Below, piece after piece: positions 63,101 to 64,000 of a stretch of DNA of 64,000 bases (position 1 is its first letter; every line of letters begins with the position of its first letter). Both the position numbers and the translations under genes were made by a program. Under the pieces are notes generated by a model. The model ran no database searches. It saw nothing but the letters and a program-made list of their open reading frames with translations, and was not told where the DNA came from. This DNA comes from Siderastrea siderea. Lineage: Eukaryota > Cnidaria > Anthozoa > Scleractinia > Rhizangiidae. The stretch is taken from assembly GCA_964030785.1 (NCBI GenBank), contig OZ034972.1:53663038-53727037 (forward strand), read 5' to 3'.

Positions 63101-63667
63101 GATACTTTTAATGTTTTAGGGTGGGCTGACTTAGAAACAAACCGTAAAATACACAAATGTGTTTTAGTTTATAAATGTCTGCATAACTTAGTTCCTCAGT
63201 ATTTAAGTAACTATTTCATTAGGAACTACAATGTACATGGCTACAACACTTGAAGGAAGGCTGACCTCCATCTACCTAAACCCAAGCTTAGCCTTGGCAA
63301 GCGTACTTTTAGATTTTCTGGCTCAGCCCTTTTTAATTCACTCCCTTTAAAAATCCAACAAGCTGCATCTCTCTCCTCTTTTAAAAATCTTGTTAAAGCC
63401 CACTTTTTTTTATAGCACCTAATTTACGATATTTATCTTTTCTATATACCGTTCATGCTTGTAATTCGTTTTAGTTTTTAAACTCTTTTTATATAACTAT
63501 TTTAATTACTAAACATTAGCTTTTAACTCTATTTTTATAACTATTTTAAATAATTAGATATTTTACATTTTTAGAAATTGTATTTAGCAGGGCCCCTCTG
63601 GAGACCAGCCACTGTGCTGAATGGGCCACCCTGTATAAATAAAGTTTTACCTACCTACCTACCTACC
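60200..63667 (+). mobile_element. Nearly full-length CR1/L2-like LINE
   Basis: A non-LTR retrotransposon with a single long ORF and an AATAAAG plus (ACCT)n tail (about 63639-63667). The 5' boundary is uncertain (about 60.2-60.3 kb). It lies in the presumed 5' intron of eIF5B in opposite orientation. The coding region is described separately. Confidence 0.85.
60321..63415 (+). pseudogene. LINE ORF: APE endonuclease plus reverse transcriptase, two lesions
   Basis: Opening frame 60321-60851: a hydrophobic N-terminal stretch, S-P-N-P-G-P, then H-I-N-I-C-S-L-R-N-K and L-N-E-S-W-L of an APE-type endonuclease. At the G run 60840-60843 one base appears missing; the next frame continues G-G-I-A-V-Y-I, G-D-F-N-F-D and F-S-D-H-S-A-I-F (endonuclease active-site motifs). 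The reverse transcriptase follows: K-A-T-G-L-D-K-I-P, Y-R-P-I-S-V-L-P, F-I-D-L-K-K-A-F-D, GVPQGSLLGPLLF and YADDT. At 63251 a TGA interrupts; the same frame then continues R-F-S-G-S-A-L-F-N-S-L-P to TAG at 63413-63415. The TGA is consistent with decay of a CGA Arg codon. Apart from these two lesions the frame is open for ~1030 codons, so the copy is young. Clade assignment (CR1/L2 group) is from motif style only. Confidence 0.9.
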
Positions 63668-63959
63668 ATAGACACATTTTTGCTATGGACAGTTTAGTTT
63701 GCATGGTGCAACTTTAAGGTGACTACTTTTCTATTTCTCTCCTTTCTCTCCCAAACAATGGTCTTACCAGGAAGTGAACTCCCAAGATCACACCATGCAG
63801 GTACATTGGTACATGTATAATCATGTATATGAGGTCATAATGGGTGTGGTTATTCATCCATTTTGCTTTGAAATAGTTTATTTATTTTGCCTGTTTTTGG
63901 TCTGAAGGGTTAGGGTTTCAAGATCAAGGGGTAAACACTGCACCAAAACGGTAAGTACC

Positions 63960-64000
63960 CAAACTCTTACCCCCCATCTGCCAACTGAGCTAAATAGGTG
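63960..64000 (-). mobile_element. Possible SINE head at window edge
   Basis: On the minus strand the window's last bases read TTTAGCTCAGTTGGCAGA, a tRNA box A-like sequence. The downstream part does not show a clear box B, and the rest lies outside the window. Confidence 0.35.

Larger units (their letters stand above)
58769..64000. other. Presumed 5' intron / upstream region of eIF5B
   Basis: Upstream of the EKKPAGGRF exon there is no further Lys/Glu-rich exon, yet the N-terminal ~100 residues of eIF5B are still missing. Its first exon(s) therefore lie beyond 64000 and this stretch is probably intron. It holds the TTF-type fragment and the large LINE; 58.77-59.53 and 63.67-63.96 kb show nothing recognised. 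Confidence 0.6.

Overview
The window is animal nuclear DNA: intron-rich, AT-rich and full of transposable elements. The split STK16 and eIF5B genes, abundant tRNA-derived SINEs, CR1/L2-like LINEs and many small inverted-repeat elements fit an invertebrate metazoan. A cnidarian such as a coral is my best guess, but that is inference and no marker proves it.

Layout. (1) 0.5-12.1 kb, plus strand: a cluster of three small multi-exon genes, the first cut by the window edge. All share an N-x-PHP motif and repeated S-T-Y segments. I do not recognise the family. (2) 12.2-16.9 kb: repeats, including a 1.7 kb palindromic element between TTAA duplications and two copies of a ~200 bp direct repeat. (3) 16.96-24.41 kb, minus strand: a complete 10-exon STK16 (MPSK1) kinase gene. 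It encodes 305 aa and keeps the N-terminal Gly/Cys lipidation signature. A hAT-like element and SINEs sit in its introns, and a 5'-truncated LINE lies just upstream of its start. (4) 27.17-40.34 kb: a 13.2 kb foldback structure. Its two ~5 kb arms, in opposite orientation, are made almost wholly of a 10-bp tandem repeat. The outermost ~95 bp are inverted copies of each other, and the direct repeat ATTCAGGT(C) flanks both sides. This resembles the architecture of Drosophila FB and sea urchin TU foldback transposons and is the most striking object here. (5) 40.4-43.2 kb: several short inverted-repeat DNA elements, one with a clean 9-bp target duplication. (6) 44.17-58.77 kb, minus strand: 23 exons of eIF5B, lacking only the 5' exon(s). 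(7) 58.8-64 kb, within or upstream of the eIF5B 5' intron: a decayed TTF-type zinc-finger fragment and a nearly full-length LINE on the opposite strand.

The two recognised genes are housekeeping genes. STK16 is a lipid-anchored Golgi/membrane kinase. eIF5B is the GTPase for 60S ribosomal subunit joining. I see no functional link between them. Exon borders were read by eye from splice sites and checked by codon phase. No alignments were run.
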